Shown: positions 30,001-39,595 of the stretch, one piece after another
Position numbering within the stretch: the first letter of the stretch is position 1
How the letters are laid out: each line of letters opens with the position of its first letter
NCBI GenBank assembly: GCA_022729915.1
Contig: DZBP01000009.1
Span: 1 to 41,334 of the forward strand
Reading direction: 5' to 3'
Source: Draconibacterium orientale
GTDB lineage: Bacteria; Bacteroidota; Bacteroidia; Bacteroidales; JAIFNL01
DNA: 41,334 nucleotides
Notes under the pieces: generated by a model
The model's input: the letters and a program-made list of their open reading frames with translations, nothing else
The model's database searches: none
What the model was told of the DNA's origin: nothing
Program-made: the position numbers and the translations under genes

Positions 30001-32607
30001 ACAATGCTTAATTTTTCATCAGACAAAACTGCTTATAAATCAGGCGAAGAGATTAAGCTAACGATTCCTTCAACCGAGGGATCTCGTGCGCTGATTAGTA
30101 TCGAAAACGGAAGCCGAGTTATAGAAAGTTTTTGGGTAAAAACTGAAAAAAATCAGACAGAGTTTAAGTTTAAAGCGCGCAAAGAAATGGCACCTAATAT
30201 TTATGTGCATGTTACTTTGCTTCAGCCTCATGCTCAAATGGTTAATGATTTACCAATTAGGCTTTATGGCATAATTCCTATTTCAATAGAAGACCCTGAG
30301 ACAAAATTAGAGCCTCAAATTACAATGGCTAAAGAATTGGAAGCTGAAAAGGAATTTACTATTACTGTTTCTGAAAAGAACAATAAATCAATGACTTACA
30401 CTTTAGCTGTGGTTGATGAAGGATTGCTGGACTTAACTCGATTTAAAACTCCCGACCCATGGAATTCGTTTTATGCACGCGAAGCAATTGGCGTAAAAAC
30501 TTGGGATATTTACGATTGGGTAATTGGTGCTTTTGGAAATCAAATTTCGCATTTAATTTCTATTGGAGGAGATGATAGTGAAAATAAAGCGAAAAATAAG
30601 AAAGCAAATAGATTTGTTCCGGTTGTTAAATTTTTAGGACCTTTTACACTCAAAAGTGGCAAAAAGACACATAAAATTATGATGCCTCGCTATGTTGGTT
30701 CGGTAAGAACCATGGTAATCGCCGGAAATAATGGTGCTTATGGAAGTGTTGAAACCACAACGGCGGTTACTAAGCCTGTGATGGTTATTGGTACTTTACC
30801 ACGCGTTTTGGGAACAGGCGAAAAATTGAAACTGCCTGTAAACGTGTTTGTTATGAAGGACAATATCAAATCGGTACAAGTAGAAATCAAAACAAATAAG
30901 TTGCTTAAAGTAGAAGGTTCAAATAAAAAGACTATTTCTTTTGCTAAAAAAGGCGAAGAAATGGTTGAATTCGACATCAATTCACTTACTAGTGAGGGAA
31001 TTGCAACGGTTGAAATTATAGCTACTTCGGGAAATAATAAATCAACTTATGAAATAGAACTAGATGTTCGCAATCCTAATCCGCTGGTTAACAATGTGAA
31101 ATCGAAAATTTTGAAGGCTGGTGAAACTTGGACTGTTGATTATTCGCCAATTGGAGTAAAAGGTACAAATACTCACACAATTGAAGTGGCTTCAATTCCT
31201 CCAATAAATTTGGAAAAACGTACAAAAGAATTGATTCAATATCCTTATGGTTGTGTAGAACAAACTACTTCATCTGTTTTTCCACAGCTGTATTTGTCTG
31301 AATTTGTGAAACTTGATGAAAAACGAAATCAAGATATCGAACGCAATATTAAAGAAGGAATTAAGCGACTTTCTCAATTTCAGCATTATAGCGGTGGTTT
31401 GGGATATTGGACCAACAGCAACGATGTAGATGATTGGGGAACTTGCTATGCCGGACATTTTATGATTGAAGTTCAGAAAAAAGGCTATACTTTACCAAAT
31501 GGTTTCATAGATAAATGGTTGAAATATCAAAAAAAAGTAGCTCAAAATTGGGTTGATGCAGGAAATCGTTCGCAGTTTATACAAGCCTATCGACTTTATA
31601 CTCTGGCACTTGCTGGAAATCCTGAGCGAGGTGCTATGAATCGTTTGCGCGAGAGTAAAAACTTGAGCAATGATACAAAATGGCGTTTGGCGGCTGCTTT
31701 TGTACTTTCCGGCAAAAAACAAATTGCTGAAAGTTTGGTAGCAGATGCTAATAAAACGGTAACAAACTATCAAGAAATGAGTTATACGTATGGTTCTGAC
31801 GAAAGAGATAAAGCCATGATTTTAGAAACCCTTGTGTTACTTGGCAAATCAGCTGATGCTTTTGATATTTTGAAAGCACTTTCTACTGAATTGAGCTCTG
31901 ATAGATGGTTGAGCACTCAAACAACGGCTTATTCGCTGTATGCAATTGCACATTACGTACAAAAAAATAAAGTAGGCTCACAGCTAACTTATTCATACAC
32001 TGTAAATAATGAGAAAGAGAAAGCTGTTGCTGAAACTAAAAATATTTCGTCAGTTAAATTAGCAACTAATGAAAGTGCAAACCAGAAATTAACAATTAAG
32101 AATACAAGTGGTGGCATTTTGTACGTTAGTTTGTTACAATCTGGAATCCCAGAAGTTGGTAACGAAACATCGGGTGAAAGTAAACTTAGTATGAGTGTAA
32201 TATATAGAGGAGTAGAGGGTGAAGTACTCGACCCAAGCTCATTAGTGCAAGGAACTGAGATAATTGCAGAAGTTAGTGTGAAAAACCCAACGCAATCGGA
32301 TTATCAAAATATTGCACTTTCGCAGATTTTTCCATCGGGCTGGGAAATTATGAATACCCGTTTATTTAATTTTGGAAATTTGGGTGCAACTCACGTTCCA
32401 ACTTATCTCGATATGCGCGACGACAGAGTTTATACATACTTTGATTTACCCAAAGGAGAAACCAAGCTATTCAGAATTATGCTGGTAGCCAGTTATTTAG
32501 GTACATACTATTTGCCAGCACAATATTGCGAAGCGATGTATGATGGAACTATTTATTCTCGACAAAAAGGAAAATGGGTAAGTGTAGTGTTGCCTAATGA
32601 AATTTAA
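27028..32607 (+). CDS. Bacterial alpha-2-macroglobulin family lipoprotein with CVEQ thioester motif
   Basis: 1859 aa; lipobox VLLPTC; GVKGFLYGERGVWRPGDSIYVTFIL (MG domain hallmark), YTLAVVDEGLLDLTRFKTPDPW, YPYGCVEQTTSSVFPQLYL. Confidence 0.95.
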   Translation: MKNKNFLKTIFGLSLITLVFVLLPTCKSGTEINANKAGFRQYITAYTAGIISKESVIKIKLISDFAKKVKKTDKVLNSLFSFSPSIDGKAYWSDDNTIEFKPEKSLKSGEKYIVEFNLGDLAEVPDDLSEFIFNFETIRQNFDVEFDEIQTTDLKKFTSQKVVGTVKTADSEKLENIRKIITANQNGKELKIEWESDGLNHRFEIDNVKRDEKKSSLKVAWDGEKIDIENKGEKSIKVPTVSEFKVLFTKLVNQPEQYVFVQFSDPLDQNQDLEGLVKIQGIDFVRTIVDGNTLRVYPNNRLEGEYKLEITKGVQNILGKQLQEYFSQMISFQEMKPAVQLVGKGSILPSSTNGLVFPFEAVNLKAVDVQIIKIFESNVTQFLQVNNYEGSYQLERVGKPILRKTIKLDDKGVTDFNKWNRFSLDLNELIEAEPGAIYRISIGFRKKHAIYSCGDQDEDSDNEDNMTSFDEEWDPKDDSESSYWDMYTEEYYYDDYYYEDYDAYWQNRENPCHDAFYGKHRSVTQNIIASNLGLISKMGNNGEISVFVTDIRTTEPLSEIEVDVLDYQNQVLASTKTNAEGKAEFKKLDKPYFVIAKNGKERGYLKINDGNSLSLSKFDVSGVEIKDGVKGFLYGERGVWRPGDSIYVTFILQEETKLPDKHPVVFELHDSRSQLVTRIIEKKNETGFYTFKLKTADDAPTGNWDATVKMGGSSFYQQIKIETVKPNRLKIKLELEGKQLVAGNAQSVSMNVKWLHGAIAKNLKTKVDVTLSKTQTTFAKYAEYVFDDPTKAFESESEVVFEDQIDENGEASFVPSIEAGENAPGKLKATFVTRVFEKGGDFSIDQQTVDFSPFQSYVGLKLPKGDKTRGMLLTDKAHKVEAVIVTPEGKLLSDGHELEFSFYKLDWRWWWDKSSSDLANYISSDYASPLKKDVVKTKGGKADWSIQINEPDWGRYLVRVKDLTSGHSSSKVVYIDWPGWAGRQQNDENGATMLNFSSDKTAYKSGEEIKLTIPSTEGSRALISIENGSRVIESFWVKTEKNQTEFKFKARKEMAPNIYVHVTLLQPHAQMVNDLPIRLYGIIPISIEDPETKLEPQITMAKELEAEKEFTITVSEKNNKSMTYTLAVVDEGLLDLTRFKTPDPWNSFYAREAIGVKTWDIYDWVIGAFGNQISHLISIGGDDSENKAKNKKANRFVPVVKFLGPFTLKSGKKTHKIMMPRYVGSVRTMVIAGNNGAYGSVETTTAVTKPVMVIGTLPRVLGTGEKLKLPVNVFVMKDNIKSVQVEIKTNKLLKVEGSNKKTISFAKKGEEMVEFDINSLTSEGIATVEIIATSGNNKSTYEIELDVRNPNPLVNNVKSKILKAGETWTVDYSPIGVKGTNTHTIEVASIPPINLEKRTKELIQYPYGCVEQTTSSVFPQLYLSEFVKLDEKRNQDIERNIKEGIKRLSQFQHYSGGLGYWTNSNDVDDWGTCYAGHFMIEVQKKGYTLPNGFIDKWLKYQKKVAQNWVDAGNRSQFIQAYRLYTLALAGNPERGAMNRLRESKNLSNDTKWRLAAAFVLSGKKQIAESLVADANKTVTNYQEMSYTYGSDERDKAMILETLVLLGKSADAFDILKALSTELSSDRWLSTQTTAYSLYAIAHYVQKNKVGSQLTYSYTVNNEKEKAVAETKNISSVKLATNESANQKLTIKNTSGGILYVSLLQSGIPEVGNETSGESKLSMSVIYRGVEGEVLDPSSLVQGTEIIAEVSVKNPTQSDYQNIALSQIFPSGWEIMNTRLFNFGNLGATHVPTYLDMRDDRVYTYFDLPKGETKLFRIMLVASYLGTYYLPAQYCEAMYDGTIYSRQKGKWVSVVLPNEI

Positions 32608-32648
32608 TCTGAAGGAATATTTTTTTTAATTAAAGAAATACATTTGAG

Positions 32649-32687
32649 TGAAAGCCGATAATTTGTTTATCGGCTTTCTATTTTTTG
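32649..32687 (+). terminator. Intrinsic terminator downstream of the alpha-2-macroglobulin gene
   Basis: tGAAAGCCGATAAtttgTTATCGGCTTTCtatttttt. Confidence 0.88.
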
Positions 32688-32852
32688 CTAGAGAAAAAAG
32701 CATTTTTTTTTAATGATGTACTAATGATGTAGTCATTGGTTTAATAATATGTTGTATTTGTATATATTAGATAGATAAAATAAAAAAATGATGTAGTAAT
32801 TATGAAGTAAAAAATGGAGGAATTTCAATAAAATAGTTTACTTTTGTGAAAA

Positions 32853-32953
32853 TAAGCACCAGTGCTATTTTATTTTGGAGCAAACTTTTTTGTAATAAAA
32901 AAAAATAAGCACTTGGCAAATAAAATATACAATTAAATAGGGTTTGCTACTTA
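32853..32953 (-). repeat. Repeat family 1 copy F (101 bp)
   Basis: Reverse complement taagtagcaaaccctatttaattgtatattttatttgccaagtgcttattttttttttattacaaaaaagtttgctccaaaataaaatagcactggtgctta. Confidence 0.92.
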
Positions 32954-33053
32954 AAATCACAATTATTTCTAAACAAATGTATATTTTATTAAGCTGAAAC
33001 CAAATTTGAAATTATCTTTTTATTAATTATAAATTTAAAAACAAAAATTTAAA

Positions 33054-34478
33054 ATGGCTAGCACAATTATTACGAACAACAATCAATCCGCTCAAGCTTT
33101 TGATTCAACTGCGAATTACAAGCCAGCATTAATACTTTTAACCTCTTTATTTTTTATGTGGGGCTTTATAACTTGCCTCAATGACATTTTAATTCCGCAT
33201 TTAAAAGCTCTTTTTGAGTTGAATTACACAATGATTATGTTGATTCAATTTACTTTTTTTGGAGCTTATTTTTTAATGTCATTGCCCGCAGGTTTAATTG
33301 TAGGAAAAGTCGGTTATAAAAATGGAATTATTTTAGGTTTGGTAATCACAGGAATAGGTGCGTTGATGTTTTTGCCAGCTTCAATGTATATTAGTTATGT
33401 GTTTTTTTTAAGTGGTTTTTTTGTATTGGCTTCGGGAATAACTGTTTTGCAAGTAGCTGCTAATCCGTATGTTGCAATTTTGGGAACACCCGAAACTGCT
33501 TCTAGCCGTTTGAATTTAACACAAGCTCTGAACTCTTTTGGAACTACCATAGCTCCTGTTTTTGGTGCATTTTTAATTCTTTCTGACAATGTAGAAGGTG
33601 AAACTTTAGATGCAGCTCAACATGCTGCTGCAGTGCAAGTTCCCTATTTGGCTATTGCAGGAGTTTTATTTGCAATCGCCGCCATTTTTGTTTTTGCCAA
33701 AATGCCAGTAATTGCCGAATCAAAATCGGAAAAAGTTGAAACTAAAGAAACTACCGGAAGTGCTTGGCAATATTCGCATTTGGTTTTGGGCGCATTAGCT
33801 ATTTTTGTATATGTTGGAGCAGAAGTTTCAATTGGTAGCTTTATGATTAATTTCTTTTCTGAAGATTCTATTGCTGGGTTAGCCGAATCTGCTGCCGCTA
33901 AGTATGTTGCGCTATATTGGGGAGGTGCAATGGTAGGACGTTTTTTTGGTGCAACCTCTATGTCAAATACTAGTTCAACCAATAAATTTTTATTTTCGGG
34001 AATAATAGCAGTATTTTCAATTTTATTAGCTTGGTATTTGACTACTGAAATTCAATTAGCTTTTACTTTCTTTGCATTTGTAATTTTGAATTATGTTGCA
34101 ATTATGATTGGTAAAAATAAACCGGCACGTACTTTAGCTGTTTTTGCACTTGCAGCAACTATTTTAGTTACTATCACAGTTTTTAGTTCTGGTATTTTTG
34201 CTATGTGGACTTTAATTGCTGTTGGACTTTTCAATTCCATCATGTTCCCAACTATTTTCACACTCGCAATTGACGGATTAGGCAAGCATACAAGCCAAGG
34301 CTCTGGCATTTTAGTGATGGCAATTGTAGGTGGAGCTATTATTCCTTTACTAATGGGAGCAATTGCAGATGCTATTGGTGTACATACTGCGTTCATTATC
34401 ACAGTTTTGTGTTATGCTTACATTGCGTTTTATGGGTTTAAAGGTTACATAAACAAAAATGTACAAGTGAAAATTTAA
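33054..34478 (+). CDS. Sugar MFS transporter (FucP/GluP family)
   Basis: [69 protein letters not shown]. Confidence 0.93.
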   Translation: MASTIITNNNQSAQAFDSTANYKPALILLTSLFFMWGFITCLNDILIPHLKALFELNYTMIMLIQFTFFGAYFLMSLPAGLIVGKVGYKNGIILGLVITGIGALMFLPASMYISYVFFLSGFFVLASGITVLQVAANPYVAILGTPETASSRLNLTQALNSFGTTIAPVFGAFLILSDNVEGETLDAAQHAAAVQVPYLAIAGVLFAIAAIFVFAKMPVIAESKSEKVETKETTGSAWQYSHLVLGALAIFVYVGAEVSIGSFMINFFSEDSIAGLAESAAAKYVALYWGGAMVGRFFGATSMSNTSSTNKFLFSGIIAVFSILLAWYLTTEIQLAFTFFAFVILNYVAIMIGKNKPARTLAVFALAATILVTITVFSSGIFAMWTLIAVGLFNSIMFPTIFTLAIDGLGKHTSQGSGILVMAIVGGAIIPLLMGAIADAIGVHTAFIITVLCYAYIAFYGFKGYINKNVQVKI

Positions 34479-34505
34479 AATAAGTAAGTATCTTTCTTAA
34501 AAAAT

Positions 34506-34550
34506 AAAAAGCTGATAATTTTTTTTTATTATCAGCTTTTTTTTTCAAAA
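34506..34550. terminator. Bidirectional intrinsic terminator between convergent fucP-like and REC-HATPase genes
   Basis: aaaaaGCTGATAATttttttttATTATCAGCttttttttt. Confidence 0.85.
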
Positions 34551-34560
34551 AGGGAAAAAC

Positions 34561-35460
34561 TTATTTTATTTTTTTCAAAATACGAACACTGTTTCCTTTT
34601 CCTAAATATTCCATTTCGTCAAATTGGAAGCGGCTAATGAAAATTCCACGTCCGTGCAATTTTTCGGCTCGGTCGTTCAAAAGTGGATTTTGCACATTGT
34701 TCCAATCAAAACCATTTCCTTGGTCGGTAATTATCCATTGGCAAAATTCAGTATTTAGAATAAAATCAACTTTTACAGTTCTTTTAGCAATTTCAGTATC
34801 TGTAAGTCGCTGATTTACAAGTTCAGGAAGCCTATCTTCGTCGAGCGCTTCGCTTTTTTCGGCATAGCTAATGTTCAAATTTCCGTGCTCAACTGCATTT
34901 GTAATCAGCTCAGCTAAACCAAGTTCAACCCCAATTCGTTCGGAATCTTCAAAACTTTCGCGAATGTATTGCATCAAATAATCCACAATAATTGGAACTG
35001 AACGCATATCGGATTTAAAATATTTGATAAACTCCAGTTTTTCAGTGGTTTGTATTAAATTATCAAACACAGTATGTTGCTCAACAATGTGTTTGTATTT
35101 ATTAAGCAAACTCAATAAATTGTCTGGGTAAACAGGCTTTTTTAAATAGTTATTCGCCCCAAGTTCTAAAGCTCTAATAGCATAATCTTCTGATTCAAAG
35201 GCTGTTGCCATTATTACAATGGCATCTGAATTGTCTCCTCTAATTTTTTCTAAAAATTCTAAACCGTCCATTTCCGGCATTTGAATGTCGCAAATAATTA
35301 CATCGGGGTCAAATTCTTTGTAAAATTCGTATCCAATTTTCCCATTTTCAACAGCTTCGCAAATGAAACCTTGACGTTCTACTATATTTTGAAAATATTT
35401 TCGAGAAAAAGTATCATCTTCAAGAATAAGTACTTTCATTGTGTTAACAGCTGTATCCAT
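34561..35460 (-). CDS. Response regulator with C-terminal HATPase_c (anti-sigma kinase-like) domain
   Basis: VLILEDDTFSRKYF...DVIICDIQMPEMDG...LKKP; C-terminus GVELGLAELITNAVEHGNLN, WIITDQGNGFDW, LHGRGIFISRFQFDEMEY. Confidence 0.9.
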   Translation of the reverse strand: MDTAVNTMKVLILEDDTFSRKYFQNIVERQGFICEAVENGKIGYEFYKEFDPDVIICDIQMPEMDGLEFLEKIRGDNSDAIVIMATAFESEDYAIRALELGANNYLKKPVYPDNLLSLLNKYKHIVEQHTVFDNLIQTTEKLEFIKYFKSDMRSVPIIVDYLMQYIRESFEDSERIGVELGLAELITNAVEHGNLNISYAEKSEALDEDRLPELVNQRLTDTEIAKRTVKVDFILNTEFCQWIITDQGNGFDWNNVQNPLLNDRAEKLHGRGIFISRFQFDEMEYLGKGNSVRILKKIK

Positions 35461-35882
35461 ACTAAAAATTTATAAGTTATGGCATTTTTTTATATACTAA
35501 ATTTGTTGAAAATTAAGCTAAATAAATGAGTTTTAACCAATATAGAATCGTTTTTAATAGAGTCAGCTCAAAATGAATCGTGTTAAAATATATATATCTA
35601 AAATTCAGCATTTTAAATAATACTACATTTTTCAAGTTGAGTTTTTTATTGTTTTTTTAATTTTGTAAAAATATTAATTTCTTTTAAATTTTAAAATTAT
35701 TTACCTTTAGTTTTGTTTATTTTTAGTTAAACTTTTATAGAAATTATTCCGATATAAAAAAAAACAAAATATAATTCAAAAAAAATGGTTTTTAATTGGA
35801 AAAGATGTATTTTTACTTACTTTTTTTAATTCAAAGTGTATTCTTTTTAACTCATTGATTTTTTGATATTTGTGATTTTGTT

Positions 35883-38800
35883 TTGAGTTTCATAAAAAAG
35901 TCTTTTTCTAAAAAAAATAGATATAAAATGATAAATAATTTGAGTTTAGTGGCTAAACAAGTATTAGGTTTTGGCTTGATTTTGGCTATTATGTTGGGGG
36001 TTAATATTTTTTCGCTTGTAAAACTCTCTCAATTGAAGCAAGATGTAGATGATGTTACAAAGCTTTGGTTGCCAAGCGTAATTGCTGTAAGTGAAATAAA
36101 TACAGAGTCTTCAGCACTTCGAATATCGGAGCTTCAGCATGCTTTTAGCGGCGAAGAGGAAGAAATGTTGGTTTTTGAGCAAGCGATGGAAAATACAAAA
36201 ATATATATCAATGAAGTCAAAACAAATTATGAATCTCTCTTAGGTACTGATAAAGAGCGCGAACTTTTTCGGAAAATTAGCAATAAATGGCAACGTTATA
36301 CTGAGTTGAACAATGAATTTATTCAACTTTCGGGAAATAGAATGAAAGAAGAGGCTGTTTTTTTGCTCAACGACGAAGCTTTGCAGCTATTTAATGACCT
36401 AACCCTAGATTTAAATGAGCTTGTAAAACTCAATAAAAAATACGCATTCAATTCTGCCGAACGAGCCAATAGCACTTATAATTCAACACGTTATATTATT
36501 TTTACTCTTCTAGCATCTACTATTTTAATTTCCATTATTATAAGTGTCGTTTTGGTTAGAGCCATTATTAAACCTATCCAATTGCTCGAAAAAGGGGTAA
36601 AAAGTGTAGCGGAAGGTAACGATTCTTTTGAACTACAGATTTTTAATAAAGATGAAATTGGAAATTTAGCGCAATCGTTTAATAAAATGATAAAAGCGCT
36701 CCGAAAAGCGCGGCAAGAAAATCAATTGCAAGATTGGATAAAATCAGGTCAAAATCAGCTCAATGAAATTATGCGTGGAGACCTTGATTTGTCAGCATTG
36801 TCTCGAAATGTGATTACTTTTTTAGCGCAATATATTTCTGCTCAAATTGGAGCTCTTTATGTTTGGAACGAAGACGAAAAGGTGTTGAAATTGCAAGGAA
36901 CTTACGCTTTTTCGAGTCGTAAATATCTGGGCGACAGTATAAAACTTGGCGAAGGCATCGTGGGGCAAGCAGCTATGGAAAAACAGATTATAAGCATTAC
37001 AAATATTCCGGAAGGTTATATTGAAATCAATTCAGCTTTAGGAAGTATTGCACCAAAAAATGTAGTTGCAGTTCCTTTTTTGTTTGAAAATCAATTGGTT
37101 GGAGTAATTGAATTTGGTAGTTTGCATCCAATCAATCAACGCGAGATGGATTTGTTTGAAATTATCATGAAAAATATTGCAATGGGCTTTAATTCAGCAA
37201 TTTCAAGAAACAAAATACGTTATTTATTAGAAGAATCGCAAATTCAAGCAAAAGAACTTCAAAAACAACAAATGCGTTTGAAGAAATCAAATGAAGAGCT
37301 TGAGGAACAGACGCTTGCTTTAAAAGAATCCGAATCGGCTTTGCAGGCACAACGCGAAGAATTACAAACAACAAACGAAGAACTCGAAGAAAAAACCAAT
37401 TATCTCGAAAAGCACAAAAAAGAGATTATTTTGCAAAATCAAGAACTCGAAGAAGCGCGAAACAATATTACAAAGAAAGCCAAAGAACTTGAGATAATTA
37501 GCAAATATAAGTCAGAGTTTTTGGCAAATATGTCGCATGAGTTACGTACACCTTTGAATAGTTTGCTTATTTTGGCTCGAAATTTAGCCGACAATAATTC
37601 AAACAATTTAAATGGCGAACAAATAGAATCGGCAAAAATTATTTACAATAGTGGCAACGATTTGCTCGAATTAATTAACGATATTCTCGATTTATCGAAA
37701 ATTGAATCTGGCAAAATGAGCTTGAATTTAGATAAATTTAGGCTTCAAGATTTTGAACGCAACGTATATTCTACTTTTAGCCACATGATTTTGGAGAAAG
37801 GACTTGAATTGGAGGTGAAACTCGACGATAATTTACCCGAATTTATTTTATCGGATTACCAGAAAATTACTCAAGTTATAAAAAACTTAATGTCGAATGC
37901 CATCAAATTTACACTCAAAGGAAAAATTTTATTTTCAATTTATGAAGAATCAAATCGCAGTTTATTTACAATTCCTACTTTAAAAGAAGCAAAAAAAATA
38001 ATTGCTTTTTCGGTAAAAGATACTGGAATTGGAATAAAAGAAGATAAGCAAATGGCTGTATTTGAGGCATTTAAACAAGCTGATGGTAGCACTTCACGCA
38101 AATTTGGAGGTACAGGCTTAGGGCTATCTATTTCGCGGCAATTGGTACTTTTGTTGGGCGGCGAAATCAAATTAAAAAGTGACTATGGAGTAGGTAGTGA
38201 GTTTACTTTTTATATTCCTACAAAACTATATAATCAGCATAAAGACCTGACTATAAAAGAAGTAAATATCGATAGTGAAGAAAATAAAGCACAAAAAACT
38301 ATTGACGCTTTTCTTACAACCAAAAATAATTTTAAGGCAATTCTTTCACATAATTTTGATGATAGAGCAAAAATAAATAAGACAGATAAAATTATTTTAG
38401 CGATAGAAAATGATATTTCGTTTACAAAAATTTTGCACAAAATGTGCAATGAAAAAGGATTTAAGTTTTTAGCAGCAACATCTGGTGAAGAAGGCATCGA
38501 ACTTGCCACAAAATATATTCCTACTGCAATTATTTTAGATATGAAATTGCCTGAAATTTCGGGGATTGAAGTTTTAGAAATATTAAAAGAACGAAAAATA
38601 ACAAGGCATATTCCAATTCATATTATTTCAAATGAAGAAGACGAAAGCGATGTGCTTAAACGAGGTGCAGTGGGTTTAATTTCTAAACCAATAAGTTCTG
38701 AAAAACTTGATAATGCGTTCATTACACTTGAAAATGTTATCAATAAGAAAATAAAAGATTTACTTATTGTGGAAGACAATAACAATTTGAGAAAATCTAT

Positions 38801-39560
38801 CGTAAAACTTATAAAAAGTAATGACGTTAATTGCAGTGAAGCAGCATCAGGAAAAGAGGCAATTGAAATGATTAAAAATACTAGATTTGATTGTGTTGTT
38901 TTAGATTTAGGATTGCCTGATATGCATGGAACAGAGTTACTTAATTCCCTTTCAAATGAGTTGGAAATAAAAATTCCACCGGTAATTGTTTATACCGGAA
39001 AAGAACTTTCAAAAGAGGAGCATGCGCAATTGAAAAAGTATTCAGATTCGATAATTATAAAAGGGGTAAAATCAGAAGAGCGACTTTTGGACGAAACTGC
39101 TTTATTTCTGCATCGAGTAATTGACGATTTACCTGACCACATGCAAAAAATAATTACAGATATTCATACTACAAAAGATGATATTTTTAAAGATAAAAAA
39201 ATAATGATAGTAGATGATGACATGCGAAATGTATTTGCACTATCTAAAATATTAAAAGAGAAAGGATTAAGGATAATAAAAGCTGAAGATGGAAAAAAGG
39301 CTTTGCAATTACTCGAACAAAATAAAGATACAAAATTGATATTAATGGATATTATGATGCCAGTAATGGACGGATACACAACCATAAAGGAGATTCGGAA
39401 ATTGAAAGAACACGTAAAGCTGCCCATTATAGCACTTACAGCCAAAGCAATGAAAGAAGATAGAGAAAAGTGCATGGCTGCCGGAGCAACCGATTATCTG
39501 TCAAAACCTGTTGATATTGAACGACTTATATCATTAATTCGTGTTTGGCTTTATAGCTGA
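35883..39560 (+). CDS. Hybrid sensor histidine kinase: TM sensor, HAMP, GAF, coiled coil, HisKA/HATPase_c, three receiver domains
   Basis: RAIIKPIQLLEKGVKSVAEGN (HAMP), EGIVGQAAMEKQIISI (GAF), FLANMSHELRTPLNSL, NLMSNAIKFT, DTGIGIKED, GGTGLGLSIS; receivers AIILDMKLPEISG, CVVLDLGLPDMHG, LILMDIMMPVMDG. Confidence 0.95.
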   Translation: MSFIKKSFSKKNRYKMINNLSLVAKQVLGFGLILAIMLGVNIFSLVKLSQLKQDVDDVTKLWLPSVIAVSEINTESSALRISELQHAFSGEEEEMLVFEQAMENTKIYINEVKTNYESLLGTDKERELFRKISNKWQRYTELNNEFIQLSGNRMKEEAVFLLNDEALQLFNDLTLDLNELVKLNKKYAFNSAERANSTYNSTRYIIFTLLASTILISIIISVVLVRAIIKPIQLLEKGVKSVAEGNDSFELQIFNKDEIGNLAQSFNKMIKALRKARQENQLQDWIKSGQNQLNEIMRGDLDLSALSRNVITFLAQYISAQIGALYVWNEDEKVLKLQGTYAFSSRKYLGDSIKLGEGIVGQAAMEKQIISITNIPEGYIEINSALGSIAPKNVVAVPFLFENQLVGVIEFGSLHPINQREMDLFEIIMKNIAMGFNSAISRNKIRYLLEESQIQAKELQKQQMRLKKSNEELEEQTLALKESESALQAQREELQTTNEELEEKTNYLEKHKKEIILQNQELEEARNNITKKAKELEIISKYKSEFLANMSHELRTPLNSLLILARNLADNNSNNLNGEQIESAKIIYNSGNDLLELINDILDLSKIESGKMSLNLDKFRLQDFERNVYSTFSHMILEKGLELEVKLDDNLPEFILSDYQKITQVIKNLMSNAIKFTLKGKILFSIYEESNRSLFTIPTLKEAKKIIAFSVKDTGIGIKEDKQMAVFEAFKQADGSTSRKFGGTGLGLSISRQLVLLLGGEIKLKSDYGVGSEFTFYIPTKLYNQHKDLTIKEVNIDSEENKAQKTIDAFLTTKNNFKAILSHNFDDRAKINKTDKIILAIENDISFTKILHKMCNEKGFKFLAATSGEEGIELATKYIPTAIILDMKLPEISGIEVLEILKERKITRHIPIHIISNEEDESDVLKRGAVGLISKPISSEKLDNAFITLENVINKKIKDLLIVEDNNNLRKSIVKLIKSNDVNCSEAASGKEAIEMIKNTRFDCVVLDLGLPDMHGTELLNSLSNELEIKIPPVIVYTGKELSKEEHAQLKKYSDSIIIKGVKSEERLLDETALFLHRVIDDLPDHMQKIITDIHTTKDDIFKDKKIMIVDDDMRNVFALSKILKEKGLRIIKAEDGKKALQLLEQNKDTKLILMDIMMPVMDGYTTIKEIRKLKEHVKLPIIALTAKAMKEDREKCMAAGATDYLSKPVDIERLISLIRVWLYS

Positions 39561-39595
39561 TTTTTTTATAATTTTAAGCAAAATTAATTGTAAAA

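Noticed and set aside
33395-34402. Three antisense ORFs within the FucP-like gene
   Set aside because: Overlap a confident MFS transporter CDS; Ala/Ile/Lys-rich shadow translations without recognisable domains.
34803-34820. gtaagtcgctgattta resembles part of repeat family 2
   Set aside because: Short match inside coding sequence of the REC-HATPase gene with no similarity beyond it.
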